A stretch of DNA of 64,000 nucleotides from Undaria pinnatifida (GCA_012845835.1 JABAKD010000011.1:13602214-13666213); one strand, 5' to 3'. Counted from the stretch's first letter, positions 1 to 20,871 are shown. Translations and numbers: made by a program. Notes: generated by a model from the sequence alone, not told the origin.

Positions 1-8411
<8,411 letters not shown>

Positions 8412-8527
8412 AGGAGGTCGGGGTAGGATGGGTGGGATTTTTTTTTTTTGGTTGGACCGTACGAAGAGTTTGAGCTTGCTCGGGCAGACGAGCGAGCTCG
8501 AAAACAGGGGTATAATTCCACCGCTTT
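8412..8527. other. Kinase 3' flank
   Basis: Short flank after the stop codon with a T run. I see no clear polyadenylation motif. Confidence 0.3.
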
Positions 8528-8680
8528 TGACGGGTCATGACCCGGCCCATGGGTGGTGCCAGGAGTTTTTTTTCAGAAAACTCGCGGGTCGGGTCAGGAC
8601 GTTTTCGAATTTTCAAAGGCCGGGTTGGATCACCTTTAAAAACCCAACCCGACCCGACCCGACCCGCGAGATATGGCCGT
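8528..8680. repeat. GGGTCGGGTC inverted-repeat element (copy 1)
   Basis: The left arm ctcgcgggtcgggtc at 8580 pairs with gacccgacccgacccgcgag near 8655-8672, forming a hairpin around an AT-rich centre. A related element lies at about 55980-56225. Confidence 0.65.
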
Positions 8681-8939
8681 GAACAGAAGCTGTACAAATC
8701 CACCCAGCGCCTAACACACGTTTTGCGTACCGGGTGCTGGGGGGTAGACGAGCAGGCGGGGGCGGCACGAATTGCACGCACAAGAAATGGCGTTGCGCTT
8801 CCGGTACTTGACTGGCGCATGCTAATACAGTGTTTGCCTCTGTAGCGCCGGTTGATGGGTAGTCCCGGTTGCCCGTTTTATTGCCCTTGAAAGCAGTTGG
8901 CGCAGATGGGAACAACCTGGAGTGACTGCGGAGTAGTGC

Positions 8940-9235
8940 CTGTAGGTGCCGCTACAGTGCCGCTAGTTGCCGCTATAGTGCCCGTATTTGCCGCTATAGT
9001 GCCGCTAGTTGCCACTACAGTGCCGCTAGTTGCCGCTATAGTGCAGGTACTTGCCGCTATAGTGCCGATTGGTGCCGCTACAGTGCCGCTAGTTGCCGCT
9101 ATATTGCCGCTAGATGCCCCTATAGTGCAGCTACTTGGCAGGTAGTTGCCGCTATAGTGCCGACAGGTGCCGCTATTTGCCGCTATAGTGCCGCTAGTTG
9201 CCGATATAGTGCCGGTATAATGCCGGTATTTCCGG
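8940..9235. repeat. Minisatellite of GTGCCGCTA-GTTGCCGCTATA units
   Basis: About 300 bp of degenerate units in which gtgccgctagttgccgctat recurs. The open frames on both strands here (alternating Ala/Val or Thr/Ala/Ser) are repeat products. Confidence 0.85.
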
Positions 9236-12200
9236 CTGGCACACACGGGCGCTAAACTATAAAAGGACCACTACAGTAGTGTGTGTAGGAGGTGACCTTC
9301 CTGTCTGCTCGGCTAGGATTGGTGCGAGGGGGTCGAAAGAGTATCGCCAAAGCCGAGAGGTCGATGGAAACGCCTCCACCACCGCTACCGTTGCCGCTGG
9401 CTATTATTATACTATTATTAGTATACCCCTATAGTGGTTTTGCAGGGTGAGGAGGTGAGGGGGTGAGGGGGTGATTTCTGCTCCGTGACCGCGACGATGA
9501 TGATGTTTTTTTTTTCGCGGCTTGTTTTTGAACGTTTGTTGGTGTCCTTGCGCTTGCGTTTGTGTGGTGTGAGCACCCATGCCTACGTCGTCACGTCGTC
9601 AGTTGCAGAACGAGATGGTGATATTGATGTAACTGCCCCGGTTCTGCAAGACGAGGGATGGCGATTTTTTGGGCACTTTTTTTTTGGGGGGGGGGGGGGA
9701 TGTGCGGGCCAGGGGGGGGTAAAATCGCCTTTTTGGGCGGGTGGAGGAGGTCCGTTGTATCCATACAAAAACAGAGTGATATTTCTTCCCCCCCCCTTTT
9801 TGTTGCTGATGGCGAGAAAAGTATAGTACGGCGCGCAACTCGCAAAAGCGCGCGCGAGAGAGAAAGTGCCATTCCCGCGTCCCGGGGTGGGGTGGGTGGC
9901 AGGGAGGAAACGGAGATTTGGATTTACACCCTCTCTCCCCCCACCCCCCCCCTCCTCTCGGATAAAATTAGTTTTAGGTATCCCCAACGTACGAGTATGA
10001 GTAGTGGCGCTTGCTGGAGACAGTCGGATCGGATCGCGCGCTAGCTAGCACGCTAATTTGGTCCATGAATCAGGCGAAAAAGCCAAGGGTGTTTTTCATC
10101 AGTTAATCTGCCTTTTACACGCGGAGTTGTTTCTCCAGGAAATGGAGCGTGGGAGGTTTTGTGGGCTCGGGGGACCATCCGGGGTATGCGTTGCGTTGCG
10201 TTGTGTGGCGTGGCACAGCACGTAGCGCAGAGCGCGGCACGCAAGCGCAGCACGTAGCGTTGTGTAGCGCGGCGTGACGTAGCGCAGCGCACTAACCGAT
10301 TGTGTTGTCATGGTGGAGTAGGGTGAATGTTTTTCCTTGAGGTGGTAAGGTGTGTTGTTAGAGACGGTGGTAAGGGCTGCAAGAGAGGGCAGTGGTCGGT
10401 CGTTGGTGGTGTGGGGAGGGTGTAGCACGTGTTCCTCTGGGACTGGCAGCGCCTAAACCGAGTGTGGCCACGGTGGAAGGGGGCGGGGCGGGACGTAAAA
10501 CGGTGGAAGAAATGTTTCGGCGGAAAACAGGCGTTTTTTTTTTTCGTTTGTTTCCCGTGCGCACGCGCACCGCTCGTTGTCCCCTTTTTTGATCGATCAG
10601 CGACGTCCGTCGTGTTATCGGCCAGATAAAATGGGACACGATGCGCGTACCAAGACTGCATTATCCCGGAAAAAATACGCGCCTCAGCAAAGATTTTTGG
10701 TCGTGAGGGGATTTTCCTGGGTACACCCCGGGTTTCGTAGTGGTAATCCACGCCTTTAGATTATAGTTCTGCAGATGATTGTGGTGACGGTGTTGATTAT
10801 TGTTTCCCCCCCTGTCCTTTTTAGTAGAGTGTTGTGGAATGTGCAGAAGAACTGTCATCCGACGGGTGAGGGCTTGTTTTCGCTCGCGTCTATGCCGGAA
10901 CCGGGATGACCCCGGAGGGTGTGGTCGCCGTCCGTCGTCTGTATGCTGTCTGCTATGGTGTTTTGCAATGGTGTTTGCACTGGTGTTGCGGTATGGGTGT
11001 TGTGAAGCGCCTATGAACTCTAGGCGCGAGGGTGTTCTTATCGCGATGCAGGTTGTGTGGGGATGAAAGGAAAGAAGACCGACGCTTGACCGGCGTTCCT
11101 CTTCTTAGTCTTCGGGTGGGGTGGTTTGGGTTGGGTTCTTGGTGTGTGTGGGTGGTGGGTGGGTGGGTGGGTGGGTGGGTGGGAACCGGGCGGAGGGGTT
11201 GGGTTGAGTTTTTCGGGGGGGTGTTGGGGGACGGGCGTGTTTGTTCTGTTGTTAGTTACCAAGCGTTGAAGCTTGTTCTTCTGACGAGCGTTGAATTTCG
11301 GCACCGAGAGCAAGGAAGAAGGCCATTTAAGTATGGATGGGAGGTATCACCCACCTGCCCAGCACTGCAGCGCTATAATGAATGCCTACATACCTGGCCC
11401 GCATAGCAGTGCACTTCCGTGGTGGTTGGGCGCATGTTTCAGCGCGATGAGCAAGGAGAGGTCTCAACGCTTGGCGGGTACGAGAGAGGGGTCAACGCTC
11501 GGCGGATACCGTCCTCCTATTTGATGCGTAAATCGTCAATCCTCGCGTGCAAACCAACGATAATCTTTCGCCCGCCCCCTTAGCGTTGGTAAAAATCACG
11601 CCGTTTCCCATATTGCGGAAGGTCTGGTCATCCGTTCGCATGCCACCACTACATACACGAGTCGTCCACTTTGCAAAAGGTGAAGTCACTTCCTTGCCGA
11701 AAATGATGCCGTCGCCGGCTTTGCGAAAGGTCAGGTCAACCCCCCGCGATGCACAAAGCCACTTGCTTCGTATCTATTTCGTCTCTCTTTTTTTATTTTC
11801 TTCCTTCTTGTTGATTGTATTATTGTTTTCTCCTCGGATTTCTGACAGATCACGATCTAGATCGTATAGATCATACAGGTCGTCTAGATCATGTGTCTTT
11901 TTTCGCTGTAATATGATGTGCAGGACTTTGTACATTGTTCGGTTTCCTTGGTGACATGCGGTGTAGTTGGTTTCAACTGCGAGTCTTGAAACGTACCCGT
12001 AAATACCAGTATGGGCCTGATACGTACGCACGCTGCCTTCCAATTTCGTTTTTTATATATTTTGACTGATGGGGTGTACGACTTGCTTCAGCTACTCGTA
12101 CGATATATTGGTATGAATATGATCATGTAATACACGTGTTCTCAAGGTGTTCCACTTTTCTTTTCTTTTTTGTGCGTGGGGTATTCTTCCACTCCGGAGT

Positions 12201-13354
12201 GATGACTGACTGGAGCCTGTCCTGTGACCGCGGACTTGATGATGCGAGTTAATGTGAGAAGAAGAAACAACAACCACCTTGTTGCCTACCCTGTAAAGAA
12301 GGTGAGGTTCTCACCCCCTGGCATTCCACCAAGCCTCAGCTACTTCGCGACAGATCAGGGCGTTTCATCACGCGCTGTGTACGATCAATAACAACGGCGA
12401 AGAACCAACACCAACCAGCAGCTTGTTGTCCGGCAAAAAAACAAAATGTGGGCACCTTGAAATTTTATTAACTTCCTGAGGGATGAAGCACGCGGGCCAT
12501 GTTCGTCCTCCGATCTTCCCCACAAGCGGCGATGAACACAGAGGGTATACCCTCCCCCCCCCCTACCTGACAGCTGTGTCTGCCTCAAAGGGCTCCTACT
12601 ACAGTAGTAGTAGTCCTCCTGTGCGCTCCCTACCTGCGTTGCCTTAAGGGACTCCTCCTCCTCCTGCGCTGTTGGAAGGCAAACCAGGTGGATCCTTCCA
12701 CTCGTCCCTCTGTTGTTTGTTTGCTACTACCCGTCCTATCATTGTCCGTGATCTCACCGGTGTTTTTTTACTGCGAAAATAGCATTGTCGTCTTGCTAGA
12801 GAACGAGAAATCATTCATTCATTCCCTTGCACTGTTGTCGCCCAGCGCCCATTAATTAATAATGGCGTTGGTGCGCTGATCCGCATTCAGTCGGCTGGTT
12901 TCTTTTTTTTGGTTGATCGTAGGCAGAGTACAGGGTATGTACGCACTGTTGTAGTGTGTATTCGAGCGCGCACAATAAAATGGCTGGAAGATATTTCATG
13001 TAATTATTGTTTTAGGGACGTCAGCTGCTGCTGCTGTAGTCTATATTATTGTTCACACTCAAAACTATTATTGCGGACGGTGTTCAACAGATCAAAATAT
13101 CAACAACAGAACAACAACAGATCAACAGATGATGGACAGGTCAACAGACCAACCGATCACACGGCACCCCAGAAGACGTTGGGAACTGGCGCGGACCGGT
13201 CGTCCGTGTTCCGTTTATCGATAAATAAGCTTGGCCGTGCAGGGGTCAATTGTTCGGGGTCGTTTGACGCGACAAAACTTGAAGATTGTTTTGGCAGAGT
13301 CACGCCTGAGGGGAGCCTTCTTTGTGATTCGAGAAAGAGGAGACAAAGAGCTCC

Positions 13355-13390
<36 letters not shown>

Positions 13391-13687
13391 ACAACAACAA
13401 CAGAGTTTCTGTTCTATAGATGATAGATTCGAACCACAGACAGACAGTTAGATAAGATGTACTCCGGAGTATGTATGTGTGGAGTTCCCCGTTGTCAGGT
13501 GTGGGGCCTCCGCCGTGGAAATTTATACGTGTCTGTCCTCTTGAACGGCAGTCTAGTTTCGCTTGGTGGGTCATCGCTCGGTCGATTACTTACTCGCTGA
13601 TTTTGCTCGGTCGCAGGGTACATAATAACATAAACTAACAAAAAAATAATGGCCTCGAAATCGGAAAACCGAAAATAAATTGATGGA
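9236..13687. other. Intergenic repeat-rich stretch between the convergent genes
   Basis: No gene is supported. It holds G and C homopolymer blocks (about 9680-9960), a GCGTAGC-like degenerate run (10180-10290), a GGGT run (11148-11180), three related GCGAAAGGTCAGGTCA-like blocks (11600-11750), the short repeat at 12178-12262 and a CAGA microsatellite (13354-13386). Confidence 0.6.
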
Positions 13688-14060
13688 GCTATGAGTCGGC
13701 AGGATTTCACGACAACAAACTCATCGGTAGGCACCGGTAGCCAACTACGTGACTTCAGTCGGCAAGTCGGCTGGCGAAAACCAGATAATGATGATGATGA
13801 TGGTCAGTCGACTTGCTGATTTAACCCCGGCGAGTGAAGCGAGCCAAACCAGCCGCCCCCGGCCGAGTGGACCCCGCCCAAAAAAGAAAAAAACGCACCC
13901 CGCATTGTTAAACAAATCTTCCTACAAACAAGTAAGTATGGAAACCCAATCAACAACAATATAAGTCGGATAGTCGGCACCTCCGGAAAACGGCTGTGAC
14001 TATTATGTATATTCTAGTCCGACTATTAATAGTAACAACTTGTTGGTGGCTAAAGTCGCG
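13688..14060. repeat. Foldback element with AGTCGGCAAGTCGGCTGG core (copy 1)
   Basis: Shares long blocks with 30433-30752: gagtcggcaggatttcac at one end, a central inverted pair gtcggcaagtcggctgg / cagtcgacttgctga, ggcgagtgaagcgagcc, then gtcggat...gtcggca and agtaacaacttgttggtg. It is non-autonomous, with no coding frame. Confidence 0.7.
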
Positions 14061-14332
14061 CCTACTCACAGCTGCTGCCGTAAAAATTGGGTTGTTAGCA
14101 GGCGTCATGTCACAAATGATATGTATGTTTACCTGACGCAAAGTAAGTGTCAGGGTTGGCGCACAGGCTATCTATGCTGGTGTGTGCGTCAGGTATGGAT
14201 GTATTATTATGTTGATTTGCTTCTTCGCGGCATGATGGGGCCGGGCCGTGAGCCGACGTTCTCGTTCGTTTAACTTGGGGGGGGAGCGATTCGGGTGGCC
14301 TCCCTGCTAACAAGCAGTTAGTTCAAGCAATT

Positions 14333-14430
14333 TTTTTTTTTTTTTTTTTTCATCCTCCGGCGGATGTGGTAGAAAAATAAAAACTAAAGCTTCAGCTCAC
14401 CACACTTCCACGTATTTTCATGCGCGTCGT
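14333..14430 (-). mobile_element. A-tailed SINE-like retroposon, 5'-truncated (copy 2), with TSD
   Basis: The T run at 14331-14350 is the A tail on the minus strand, followed by the family's 3' part. Identical 12-bp direct repeats GTTCAAGCAATT flank it at 14321-14332 and 14431-14442. 5' truncation with a target-site duplication is the mark of LINE-driven insertion. Confidence 0.9.
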
Positions 14431-15135
14431 GTTCAAGCAATTACTTATTATTATACCCCCGTGGCTGTTGGCAGCTCCTCCTACCTTGTGATAAGTCGTG
14501 GTACCGGCGGGAAGGTGTGAGGGAAGGGACGCACAGGGGTATCAGCTTCGCTTGGAGGCAGCACCGGTCGACATCCTTCTCTCTCTCCTCCTGGTGGGCA
14601 TAATCCATGCACGCACGAGAAGAGGGGGGGTGCATGTAGCCACAGACACATCACATGTGCTACGATAAGAAGTAGCGCTTGCTTGATTGGATGAAAAATA
14701 TTCTGAGTCCTCTTAACGCCTTCACAATGCTACTTGAAACCCTTTATTTTTACCAATTTACTTCAAGTTAGTATAGGGAGAAATAATAACCGGAGCGCTG
14801 TGATCGCGGGACGATTTATTTTTTTCCCCCCCATTTTTTAACTTGGTTTTAGAGACCCCACAAAAAAAAATATGTTTTTTTTTCTTCATTTTTTTTCTCC
14901 ATTTTTTTTTCACTTGGTTTTAATAGACCCCCAAAAAACTTAATTTGTTCTAAATAAATCGTCCCGCGGTCACTCCGACTCAAGTTTTTTTTTTTTTTTT
15001 TTTTTTTCCATTCTCTATTCTGACCATTTTTGATGTGAGGTGTCGAAAAAAGAAGTGGGAAAAAGACTGTCCGGGCGCCCTCGCGTAGAACCAACTCTAA
15101 CCCTAACCCTGACCCTAACAACCCATAGGAAATAA

Positions 15136-15303
15136 AATCTACCGATGACTGCCCCCTGATGACGTCACTGGTGGTGAAATGGTTGAAAAAACACCACAAT
15201 GTGTATCTCTGTCGCGTCGCAGTGATACAATTACTTGACATTTTCAACCATTTTACCCCGGTGACGTCAGTGATGATGTCATGAGGGGGCAGTTCTACCG
15301 GTA
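15136..15303. repeat. Palindromic MITE with TGACGTCA-type sites in both arms
   Basis: The left arm (ctgccccctgatgacgtcac and then aaatggttgaaaa) is repeated inverted on the right (ttttcaaccattttaccccg and then gatgtcatgagggggcag). The arms contain TGACGTCA-like palindromes. The larger open frame across this region on the minus strand looks accidental. Confidence 0.75.
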
Positions 15304-15861
15304 TTTCGTACCATACGGTATGGGTTAGGGTTAGTTTAGCATGGTTGAAAAAGAACCATGATAATGTCAGACACCCTGTGGCGTCGTCAACAAAAAAGAT
15401 GTCTGAGGGCATGATGATGCATCAAGTAATCAACAATAATATGTATATCAACAATACCAAGTAATTCTTCCACTAATAATACCAAGTAATTCTTCCGCTG
15501 GCGGCAGTAAAACCGAGTCATCTTGTTGTGGTTTTGCATTGACACTGTAATGCAGCGCCAACGATAAGCATTGGCTTTTTATCTCCCAGTCAAGTGTATG
15601 CATGCAATACTGATTGCTGCATTTTATACCACTGCTAGGTAGATTGGATGGTTTTACGAGGCTAGGCTACTCAACACCAACAAGTAAAACTTCCTGTTTC
15701 AACAAGTACACGAATGATGTGTGCTGCATGCAAGCTGCGGCAAGTGGCGGCATAAAAAAATACGTGGATCTGGCATGGTTTTCCATTGGCATTGCGAACG
15801 TATAGCGGGGCGATACCTTGCTTACCTCGACCTTGCTACAGGCGTGCTACGACAGAGGTAG

Positions 15862-16023
15862 GGACAGCTTACGCTATATACCTACAATGGGACCCGAAGG
15901 GTGCGCCAGCTAGCGTTGGGCTGCGAAAGCAACTGAGTTAAATCGACACACGACGCGTATGAAAATACGTGGAAGTGTGGTGAGCTAAAGCTTTATTTTT
16001 CCCCATCCATCCGCCGAAGGATG

Positions 16024-16053
<30 letters not shown>
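15862..16053 (+). mobile_element. A-tailed SINE-like retroposon, full length (copy 3), with TSD
   Basis: Runs from gggacagcttacgctatata to cgccgaaggatg plus an A tail of about 30 bases. Exact 11-bp direct repeats GACAGAGGTAG flank it at 15851-15861 and 16055-16065. The 5' part shows no clear tRNA A/B boxes, so its promoter origin is unknown. Confidence 0.93.
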
Positions 16054-16055
<2 letters not shown>

Positions 16056-17407
16056 ACAGAGGTAGCAGTTTTCGTCTGAAACGGTTTCTGAATGGCGGGG
16101 CTCCTCAACCCTCCTTAACCCTAAATGGTCGGAAAGAGGTCATTTTTTTTTTTGCATGATTCTCGTCGTATACATAGGCCATGATATTCTTCATGTCTTT
16201 CTTTGGGTCAAGAATGACGTGTCTTAAGCTCCCAAACTGAGGGGTAGAATTAGAAAAAAACTGGTGCGCCTCCATGTAGCCACGCGTCTTATACGATAAT
16301 CAAGATGATCTACCTCCTTGCTTCCGGTGTGATGGTAGTAGTCGCTACGATTCGTTCGTAGCACCGACCAAAAAAAGAGAGGGGGGCTCTTCCCTTCGCG
16401 GCTGCAGTACCTGGTTCGTATGCAATTTGCTTACGTACGTCTTGTTTGCGATTGCTTGCGCACGTACTGGTACATACGTCGTCGTCGACGCTACGGCAGA
16501 GGCAGATGGGAAGCATTTTCTTCGTCGTTGCTGCAGCAGGCGGCTGAGCAGCATGCATGGTGTTCTCCTTCAATATTAAGTTCGACAACAACAACTAATA
16601 ATACCGTTGGCTCCGGATATTTTCAAGATGAACACCCATGTAACACCCAATCACTCACAAAAGATCGAAACAGTCACCTGCTACACACCGGAGATAACAG
16701 CGTCCGTTCGCTGTGTTTACCGACCGCACAGCGTCTCTGGGTTATGCCGAAAAAGACGAACAAAAAAAAAACGGGGAACACAATTCAACGGTCGTTATTG
16801 TGTAATCAGGTCACGTAAAACATCACCGAACAATACATAACATCTGCAAACTTATATATTAGCTGAGCGAGCTACCGGTATACATCGCGCGGAGAGGCAT
16901 CTTCCCCCCCCCCCCCACCCCTATAAGATACCGCCATCATGCCATCCTGATACGTACCGGAATACATGGCACGCAGAGGTGTCCCTCCTCCCCTCCCCTA
17001 ATAAACCCACGCGGTGCGGGAATATACCTGGTCCTCCAAACAGGCTTTCATCTTTGGTCCCCACAGCGGACTGCCCCTGAAAGCTTACGGCGCGGTGCGT
17101 GGACATCTTGCCATGCACCACGTAAAAAAAAAGTGCCTCCCGTGTAAAGAGTAAGGCCGCATATATACGCGCCGGGTACTGTCTACATGCAGCAGCAGCA
17201 GCAGCAGCATGTTGCCATGTATCCATGGGTCAACCAACGTACTACTGTTGTCGCGTGGTCGGTCAGCCAACGTGTTGCTACCGCCGTTATCTGATCGACC
17301 AGTACATCACTGCTACCGCTGTCATGTATGTGCTCATCGTCACGCTGTCATAGTAGGGCTCTCCCCCAGCACGGTGTAAGGCCGTGGTATGGTATGGTAC
17401 AGAGAGC

Positions 17408-17548
17408 AATATGGCCGCCTCACGGGGGGAAACCGCCTTATTCAATCCGGGTTATGAGTGCCATTCCCCAGTCGCCCCAAGCGATTTTGACCGCCTTATA
17501 CCGGGATACCACCTTAATAGCCCTTGCTCTGACCGCCTTATCGGAGAA
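17408..17548 (+). repeat. ACCGCCTTAT MITE-like family (copy 2)
   Basis: Same order of blocks as at 3590: aaaccgccttattcaatcc, gttatgagtg, gcgattttgaccgcctta, tgaccgccttat. Confidence 0.7.
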
Positions 17549-18559
17549 CTCCTACTACATGTCAAAAAAAAATAATAAGAACTTCCAAGTCGGCACTTGC
17601 CTCCGACCCAACTTCTGAACGTACGATGTAGGCCCACGTACCAAGAAAGACAATCCAAACCAAGTGTCCATATATTATCTTCTCATATCATCCCAGGGTT
17701 CGGCGAGTAAAAAACAGTCCGGGGCCAAACAAAACTACACACAGTGCGAGTCGCGCACCCCCCCCTCCTCCTCCACACCACCAAACTGGACTTACAGCGT
17801 GTAGACATATATATGCAGATACAGCTGCTACCACAATCCGCGGGAACAAACAGCCTCAGGCTAAAGCAGTACCGCATGATAACACGCACGACAACACCCA
17901 CCCCTCCAGAGGCCAAAACTTCTCATTTTCCCCGACAACGGGTACGGTGCAAAAAACACCGAGGAGACGCGTCTATGGAATCATCTCGACGACATCTTCC
18001 CAACGCCACCATTCTTGTGTGTCTGCCCCCCCCTCCCTTGCCTTGGGACAACATCGTTTCTGACATATTCTTAACCCATCGTAAGGGGTGTGTTATCTTA
18101 GCGCGATAAACGCTAATGGCTGACACGCAAAATCACTCTCGCCGTATCTCGCGCCCCTGCGTCCCACTTTCGCAACAACAGCATACTAAAGTAGAGCCGT
18201 AAAAAAAAAGAACGCCTCCTCCATCCGTCTCCTACCACCAATACTACCAGGTACAAAAAAAAAACAAGGTCACTCCCATCCGCTTCCTGCTGCCAGGTGT
18301 GTTAGGCGAATTCCTCTCCGCGGTGGTGAAAAGTAGCGCCCGTGGTATACATTCGCTCGGAACGAATGGCAAACCCACCCCACCCCGTGCCTCGTTGCCA
18401 TCAAACCACCCACTAAAATATGTACACAAAAACAAAAACAACCCCCCCCACCCCCCCTCCCTGGCTCCCGCCCCCACCCCTTCCCTTCCGCCCCCATCCC
18501 CTCCCGTCATCTCGGCCTCTGTCTTTTCTCTCTCTGCTCCCCCTCGTTCTCTCTCTCCC

Positions 18560-19180
18560 TCAAAGCAAGGCTCCCAAGGAATCCACAGCTCCCAAGGCTC
18601 CCAAGGCAGCCACAGATCCCGACGTTCGTACCGCTCCCACGGCCCCGAAGGCTCGTGCGTCGCCCAAGGCCCCTACGCTTCCTGCGTCTCTGAAGGACCC
18701 CACGGTTTCCACGCCTCCCAAGGCTCTCCAGGCTCCCAAGGCTCCCATGGTTCTTACTGCTCCCTGAGGATTCCAAGGTTATCACGTCTCCCAAGGTTCC
18801 TACGACTTCCATGTTTCCCCAAGTTCGCTGGGGCTCCCAAGGTTCGCACGTTTCCGAAGGCTCCCAAGGCTCCCATGGTTCTCAAGGTTGCCAAGGCCCC
18901 CACGGTTCCCAAGGCTTCCGAGGCTGAGGATCCCAAGACGCTCAAGGCAGGCTCCCAAGGCTCCCACGGCCCCCAAAGCTCCAAAAGCTCCAACGACTCC
19001 TACGGCCCCCACGGCGCCCAAGACTCGCAAGGTCCACAAGTCTCACAAGCCCGTGCCCAACAAAAAAGCCCCCTGCCTGCCGGCGCAGCATTGCGAGCTC
19101 CCAAAGCTCCCACGACTCTTTTAAGGCTCCCGCGGCTCCCAAAGCTCCCAAGACTTTTCAAGGCTCCCACAGCCCACAAG
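18560..19180. repeat. Degenerate coding-like (A/V-P-K) array next to the regulator's stop codon
   Basis: Units of GGCTCCCAAGGCTCCCA type. Read on the plus strand, one frame gives APKAPTAPKAPKAPTTPTAP and, further on, KTRKVHKSHKPVPNKKAP, which recurs as KAPTAHKDHKPLPPNKN. At least two frame shifts and a stop (18765) interrupt it. It may be a broken Lys/Pro/Ala repeat protein or a minisatellite with 6-codon periodicity. Its right end touches the stop codon of the minus-strand regulator at 19183. Confidence 0.55.
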
Positions 19181-19182
19181 GA

Positions 19183-20086
19183 TCACAAGCCGTTGCCACC
19201 AAACAAAAACATCTGCTGCTGGTGCTGGTGCTGGTGCTGAGGGTGCAGCATCGCGAAAGTGGTGTCGAGGAAGCTGTCGGCAGCCACGGTCTCCTCGTAG
19301 CTGCGATAAGCTTCCTCGTCCGATCCCGCCAACAGGTACTGCTCGGCCACCTCCGCGACCGAGTCGACCGCGTTTCCCCCCTCGATGTCCCCGCTGTCCG
19401 CGCGATTCTCCAGAAACTGCCCGTCCAAAGGCTGACCCGCACCCGGGGTGCTGGTTTCCAGCACCCCCCCCACCCCGTCGTCGTGGTCGCTGAGCGAGGG
19501 CTTGTTGCCCGCGGTTTGGGGGATAGTTATCGGCGGCGCCCGCCTTGCTTTCTCCGCCTGAGCATCGAACAAAAACGCGGTCGGCCGTGTCCGATATCCG
19601 CCGTGCGCAGGAGCCATCATGCTCGAAGAGGAAATATTTCGAGGGTTAATATTCGCTGCGGTTGTATTCAAGGGGCTCATAGCCCTCGGGATAACACTCG
19701 CGGGAGCCATCTTCAGGGGTGTCAAATTGGCGCGGGTCATGTTCGCGGAGTTCAAAACAACGGGGGGGGAACTCGTGGGCGTCATAATCGCGCCTAGCGC
19801 TTGCGAAAACTCGACGGCCTCCGCCAATTCTCGCTCCTCCTTCTCAGAATCGCTGGAGGAAAATGACGAGACAGGGTGGGCGGGCCACGCGTTGAGGGGT
19901 TCGCCCATCCCCGTGGTGGCGAAGGCTGGGGCTGAAGGAGGGAGGGGGACGGGGATGGTGGGTTTCCAGGCTTCTGGGCATTCTTCGACGCATTTCGGGG
20001 CGGCCTGGACAACGCCACAGTTTTGTTGAATCGCCACCGCGACGGGGGTTGCTTGTTTCGGCTTCTGGAAGCGCTGTTCGATCGCC
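19183..20086 (-). CDS. Regulator terminal exon 12 with pentapeptide-like array
   Basis: Acceptor aaataag. It reads AIEQRFQKPKQATPV, a Pro-rich region, an acidic Ser patch (SSFSSSDSEKEER), then residues 735-779 as nine 5-residue units (ANMTR ANLTP LKMAP and so on), an acidic region and a His/Gln-rich end, with tga at 19183-19185. Confidence 0.9.
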
Positions 20087-20836
20087 CTTATTTGCGAAGA
20101 CACAATAAAGCAAAACACACGACGAAAGCATGTTTAGACAAACGAAACACAAGGCAGAATAATGAACGAAAAAAACGGGGATGCCAGGGGATGGAGGGCA
20201 AAACGTTCGAAACGATATATCGGAACTTCGATATTCGATGCCAGGTATATCGGAAGCTCGGTACAATATATCGAAATTTCGATACGACGTATCGAGAGTG
20301 CGATATGATACATCAGACGTGCGATAAAATACCCAAGCTTTCCGTATGATTTTGTAAAACGTTCGATATACCAAAATTTCGACATTTCGAAGCTTTCGAT
20401 ATGATACGATATCCAACACTATCAGCGCAGTAGACGTGTTTGCAACACTCACCCATGCCTATCGAAACTACTTCCATATTTAAAAATCCGATATATCGAA
20501 CGCGCTATACATATCAAAGGCTCGATATTTCAAAACCATTCGATAGTACTTCGATAGTATACGATATCCAACACTATGAAGAACTAAAAGGCAACACACC
20601 TGCAATAGACGTGTTTGCAGCACTCGCCGATGCCCTGCCACTCCTCCAGCGGCGGGAGCGGAGGGGTTCCCGCAGGGCGCATGGGGTTATACACAGCCCG
20701 AAGCTCTTCGAAAAGCGCGTGCTCGTCCATCGCAGCCAGAGCCGATATCAGCAGGTGTGATATATGCAACCTGTTACCCCGAGAGAGAAACCATGAGATT
20801 GGGAATGGAAGGTTAATACCACGATACATTGGGGGG

Positions 20837-20871
<35 letters not shown>

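Noticed and set aside
8940..9235. CRISPR-like array
   Set aside because: Contiguous degenerate units without unique spacers, in a eukaryotic genome.
14849..15412. 187-codon minus-strand frame
   Set aside because: Crosses a palindromic MITE and A/T homopolymers, with no domain.
18299..19240. 313-codon plus-strand open frame
   Set aside because: Frame of a Gly/Ser reading of a short repeat. The APK reading is in another frame and broken, and there is no start context or domain.
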